From Muribaculaceae bacterium (GTDB lineage Bacteria > Bacteroidota > Bacteroidia > Bacteroidales > Muribaculaceae), in contig JAEDNZ010000081.1 of assembly GCA_016302215.1 (NCBI GenBank), positions 1 through 8,238 of the forward strand: 8,238 nt of DNA, given 5' to 3'. A model generated the notes under the pieces. It saw only the letters and a program-made list of their open reading frames with translations. It was not told the origin of the DNA and searched no databases. Below are positions 5,921 through 8,238 of the stretch, one piece after another. The position numbers and the translations under genes are program-made. Numbering within the stretch: the first letter of the stretch is position 1; each line of letters begins with the position of its first letter.

Positions 5921-6838
5921 ATGATTTACACATCACTTACACAACTCATTGGGCGCACACCGATGGTAGAGGTATCAGGTCTTGAGGGACAAAAGGCTCG
6001 TATAGCCGTCAAGGTGGAGTCATTCAATCCGGGTGGCAGTGTCAAAGATCGCATAGCGATGGCTATGATAGAAGATGCGGAGCGCAGGGGCGTGCTCAAA
6101 CCTGGTGCTACTATCATAGAGCCTACCAGCGGTAACACGGGCGTAGGTCTTGCTTGGGTTGCTGCAGCAAAGGGGTACAAGACGATACTGACAATGCCTG
6201 AGACGATGAGCATAGAGCGTCGCAACCTGCTGAAGGCCTATGGCGCCGAGCTGGTGCTGACGCCCGGCGCTGAGGGCATGAAGGGAGCCATCGCCAAGGC
6301 CGAGGAGCTGCGCAGCTCTATACCGGGCGCCGTAATACTGGGCCAGTTTGTCAATCCGGCCAATCCGGCCATCCACGAGCTTACCACCGGCGAGGAGATA
6401 TGGGCTGACACTGATGGTAAGGTGGATATCTTTGTAGCAGGCGTGGGCACCGGTGGCACCATCAGCGGAGTTGGTCGGGCACTCAAGAAACATAATCCGT
6501 CAGTTCGGATAATAGCAGTAGAGCCGGCGTCATCGGCTGTTCTGAGCACCGGTATTGCGGGGAAGCATAAGATACAGGGTATAGGCGCCGGCTTTGTGCC
6601 GGATACTTACGGCGGCGATGTCGTAGATGAGATACTCACCATCAGTGATGAGCAAGCCTATGCCGGGGCACGATTGTTGGCGCGCAGTCGGGGGCTGCTT
6701 GTGGGCATATCGTCAGGCGCAGCATTCTCGGCAGCTCTTGAGTTGGCTCGTCGCGAGGAGAATATGGGAATGCTCATCGTGGCTCTACTGCCGGACACCG
6801 GCGAGCGCTATCTATCCACCGCTGTATTTGATAGGTGA
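5921..6838 (+). CDS. cysK: O-acetylserine sulfhydrylase (cysteine synthase A)
   Basis: This PLP enzyme makes L-cysteine from O-acetylserine and sulfide in the cytoplasm, the last step of cysteine synthesis. The 305-residue product is of usual length for CysK. The PLP lysine is K42 in NPGGSVKDR (36-44). The substrate loop is TSGNTG (69-74), the phosphate-binding glycine loop GTGGT (176-180), and the SSGA motif (264-267) supplies the serine that contacts the pyridine nitrogen. Start ATG 5921 gives the family-typical opening SLTQLIGRTPMVEV. The stop TGA shares its last base with the ATG of cysE, so the two are translationally coupled. Upstream lie a promoter, a five-cysteine-codon leader frame and a terminator-like hairpin, suggesting control by cysteine supply. 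CysK rather than CysM or cystathionine beta-synthase is favoured by size and by pairing with cysE. Confidence 0.95.
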   Translation: MIYTSLTQLIGRTPMVEVSGLEGQKARIAVKVESFNPGGSVKDRIAMAMIEDAERRGVLKPGATIIEPTSGNTGVGLAWVAAAKGYKTILTMPETMSIERRNLLKAYGAELVLTPGAEGMKGAIAKAEELRSSIPGAVILGQFVNPANPAIHELTTGEEIWADTDGKVDIFVAGVGTGGTISGVGRALKKHNPSVRIIAVEPASSAVLSTGIAGKHKIQGIGAGFVPDTYGGDVVDEILTISDEQAYAGARLLARSRGLLVGISSGAAFSAALELARREENMGMLIVALLPDTGERYLSTAVFDR

Positions 6839-7596
6839 TGATTAAGATGCCATCGATATTGCAGCTCACCAAGCTGATGGAGCTTGTGGGCTATGTTATA
6901 TTCCCGGATTATAGTGATGTGCCGTCATGGACGAATGGCGCAGCAGCAATTCGCTCAATCCTTGCAGAGCAGCTTGCGGTGCTGGGGGGAGTGGCTGTTG
7001 ATAAGGAGGCAGATGACTTTGTGGCTGCCTTGCCAGAGATATCGCGGTTGCTGCATACTGATGCCGAGGCTGTGATGCGTAATGACCCGGCAGTGGAGAG
7101 CATGAAGGAGGTGATTTTGTGCTATCCTGTGGTGAAGGTCATGCTCCATTATCGGGCGGCGCATCAGCTCCACGAGCAGGGCGTGCCTATCATACCACGC
7201 GTCATTACCGAGATGGCACACTCTGCCACGGGAATAGATATACACCCTGCTGCGCATATTGGCGAGTATTTCAGCATTGACCATGGCACAGGGGTTGTCA
7301 TCGGCGCCACCAGCGTTATCGGCGACCATGTGATGCTGTATCAGGGCGTGACTCTCGGAGCGAAGAATTTTACCTATGACAGCGCCGGCGTGCCCATAGA
7401 TATGCCTCGTCATCCTATCCTTGAAGATTATGTTACGGTGTATTCCAACACTTCAATACTTGGGCGTGTCAGGATAGGGCATCACACTGTGGTTGGCGGC
7501 AATGTGTGGCTCACTCACGATGTTCCCGCCCATTCGCGTGTGCTGCAGAGCAAGTCAATCGAGGAGCCATATTTTCAAGATGGTGCCGGTATTTAA
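6838..7596 (+). CDS. cysE: Serine O-acetyltransferase
   Basis: This enzyme acetylates L-serine with acetyl-CoA to give O-acetylserine, the substrate of CysK. From ATG 6838 the product is 252 residues. An alpha-helical N-terminal part with the DPAVESMKEVILCYP region (83-97) leads into a left-handed beta-helix of hexapeptide repeats (about 130-230). D134 in GIDIHPAA and H149 in IDHGTG correspond to the catalytic Asp-His pair of CysE. The beta-helix continues with RIGHHTVVGGNVWLTHDVP, typical of EpsC/CysE-type enzymes. The protein ends in DGAGI; a C-terminal isoleucine is the residue that enters the CysK active site in the cysteine synthase complex of other bacteria. ATG 6838 overlaps the cysK TGA by one base (TGATG), so I prefer it to GTG 6835. 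Confidence 0.94.
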   Translation: MIKMPSILQLTKLMELVGYVIFPDYSDVPSWTNGAAAIRSILAEQLAVLGGVAVDKEADDFVAALPEISRLLHTDAEAVMRNDPAVESMKEVILCYPVVKVMLHYRAAHQLHEQGVPIIPRVITEMAHSATGIDIHPAAHIGEYFSIDHGTGVVIGATSVIGDHVMLYQGVTLGAKNFTYDSAGVPIDMPRHPILEDYVTVYSNTSILGRVRIGHHTVVGGNVWLTHDVPAHSRVLQSKSIEEPYFQDGAGI

Positions 7597-7691
7597 GCGC
7601 TGCTGCGATTGCTCTGTATCAGAAAGTGGCATGTGTTATACGGTGTCAGCGCCTTCAATGCTGATTTAGCCGGCGCCTTCGTTAATGGCAA

Positions 7692-7727
7692 GCGAGTCGA
7701 GACCAAAAGTGTGGTGTCTCGACTCGC
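7692..7727. repeat. 12-bp perfect inverted repeat between convergent genes (possible bidirectional terminator)
   Basis: GCGAGTCGAGAC (7692-7703) and GTCTCGACTCGC (7716-7727) are exact inverted repeats with a 12-base loop, by far the strongest hairpin in the window. It sits 95 bases after the cysE stop and 75 bases beyond the lipoprotein stop on the other strand, where a shared terminator is expected. There is no T run on either side, so it is not a textbook intrinsic terminator; RNA 3' end protection or a protein-binding site are alternatives. Confidence 0.6.
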
Positions 7728-7758
7728 GACATTACTTTGAGAGGACAAATAGTGTTTG

Positions 7759-7784
7759 TTTTAACCCCTTGTAGTTGGTTAAGA
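7759..7784. repeat. Short inverted repeat downstream of the lipoprotein gene
   Basis: TTAACC (7761-7766) and GGTTAA (7777-7782) pair perfectly around a 10-base loop, extendable by one wobble and one T-A pair. On the minus strand it lies about 20 bases after the lipoprotein stop. No T run follows in either direction, so a terminator role is only possible. Confidence 0.35.
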
Positions 7785-7802
7785 AGATATCTGTGTCGGC
7801 GA

Positions 7803-8210
7803 TTAACGGCGAGTGAATCGGAGGTTGCCGAAGTTCATAGAGTTGCCTATGAGTATATATTTGTATGTGCCGTCGTCGAGGATGTAGTCGCCGCTGGTGG
7901 TGAGTATCTCGCAGCAGGTGTCGCCGTTTTTCTCGGTAGCTTTCCATTTGAACTGCTGACGTTCGCCGAAGTAAGCGCGAGAGTAGTTCTCATCATTGAA
8001 TTCATACTCGATAGATCCGGTGTGGTTAGAGCTGAAGGTCAGGATATAGGGGTTATCGCTGTCGTCTTCGACCCATGTGCCTACGAGTCCGTCAGTGTTA
8101 ACTACATCTTCATCGTCTTTGTCTTTGTCATCATCATCGCTGCAGGCAGAGAAGCCCAAGGCAAATGTCATTGCCAGCATCATAAACGCAAAATACTTGA
8201 TAGCTTTCAT
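7803..8210 (-). CDS. Small surface lipoprotein with lipocalin-like domain
   Basis: The 135-residue product starts with a lipoprotein signal peptide: basic MKAIK, a hydrophobic core at about 6-20, and a lipobox ending FSAC with the lipidated Cys23. Directly after it come Ser24 and four Asp, then a K/D/E-rich stretch to about residue 35. In Bacteroidota, acidic residues just behind the lipidated cysteine act as an export signal to the outer face of the outer membrane, so surface exposure is likely. The rest, from LVGTW (about 42-46) on, is beta-rich (ILTFSSNHTGSIEY, QFKWKATE, YKYILIGNSM) and resembles the lipocalin-like domain found in many small Bacteroidales lipoproteins, usually of unknown ligand. 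Two adjacent cysteines (Cys-Cys in DTCCEIL) are unusual. ATG 8210 gives an intact signal; an A-rich stretch precedes it. No partner gene is visible. Confidence 0.85.
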   Translation of the reverse strand: MKAIKYFAFMMLAMTFALGFSACSDDDDKDKDDEDVVNTDGLVGTWVEDDSDNPYILTFSSNHTGSIEYEFNDENYSRAYFGERQQFKWKATEKNGDTCCEILTTSGDYILDDGTYKYILIGNSMNFGNLRFTRR

Positions 8211-8238
8211 TGCATCTTTTTGTTTATTTGTTAATAAT

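Larger units (their letters stand above)
7597..7802. other. Convergent intergenic region, no gene seen
   Basis: These 206 bases separate the plus-strand cysE stop from the minus-strand lipoprotein stop. I see no convincing reading frame on either strand. It contains two inverted repeats (listed separately) and a direct repeat of GCGCCTTC (7649-7656 region, wording GCGCCTTC, and again at 7673-7680), none followed by a clear T run. Termination of both converging transcripts must occur here or nearby. Confidence 0.6.

Noticed and set aside
6020..6493. 157-codon minus-strand frame opposite cysK.
   Set aside because: Antisense to a clear enzyme gene, with no domain or signal seen.
6835..6837. GTG 6835 as the cysE start.
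   Set aside because: It adds a single residue; ATG 6838 overlapping the cysK TGA is the common coupled arrangement.
7737..8234. 165-codon plus-strand frame opposite the lipoprotein.
   Set aside because: The minus strand has a perfect lipoprotein signal and lipocalin-like domain; the plus frame is its shadow, with valine/isoleucine-rich composition caused by the Asp codons on the other strand.

Overview
The window looks like chromosomal DNA from a gut-type member of the order Bacteroidales; a Muribaculaceae-like lineage is my best guess but is inference only. The support is: Bacteroidota-type promoter elements (-33 TTTG, -7 TAnnTTTG), few Shine-Dalgarno sites, a BspA-like leucine-rich-repeat surface protein, a lipoprotein whose lipobox cysteine is followed by Ser and a run of Asp (a Bacteroidota surface-export signal), and a Bacteroidota-style DnaX C-terminus. 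I see no tRNA, rRNA, CRISPR, integrase or insertion sequence.

Layout. 1-417: 3' part of an AraC-family regulator cut by the window edge. 541-2310: dnaX (DNA polymerase III tau/gamma), with a promoter-like -7 box six bases before its ATG and a palindromic element read in frame in its linker. 2383-5627: a close-packed plus-strand group of a secreted BspA-like LRR protein, trmB (4 bases downstream) and a membrane acyltransferase that overlaps trmB by 20 bases. 5628-5920: a 293-base AT-rich regulatory region. 5921-7596: cysK and cysE, overlapping by one base. 7597-7802: a convergent intergenic region with two inverted repeats. 7803-8210, minus strand: a small lipoprotein with a lipocalin-like domain.

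The most interesting part is the control region of the cysteine operon. In order it holds a 9-bp perfect dyad overlapping the -33 box, a well-spaced promoter (TTTG-N19-TAAATTTG), a 27-codon reading frame with five consecutive cysteine codons (5755-5769), possible alternating hairpins, and an intrinsic-terminator-like hairpin with a T run. cysK and cysE follow at once. This is the layout of a translation-coupled attenuator that would sense charged tRNA-Cys and set expression of the two enzymes that make cysteine from serine. CysE makes O-acetylserine, CysK converts it with sulfide to cysteine, and the C-terminal Gly-Ile of CysE suggests the two also form the cysteine synthase complex.
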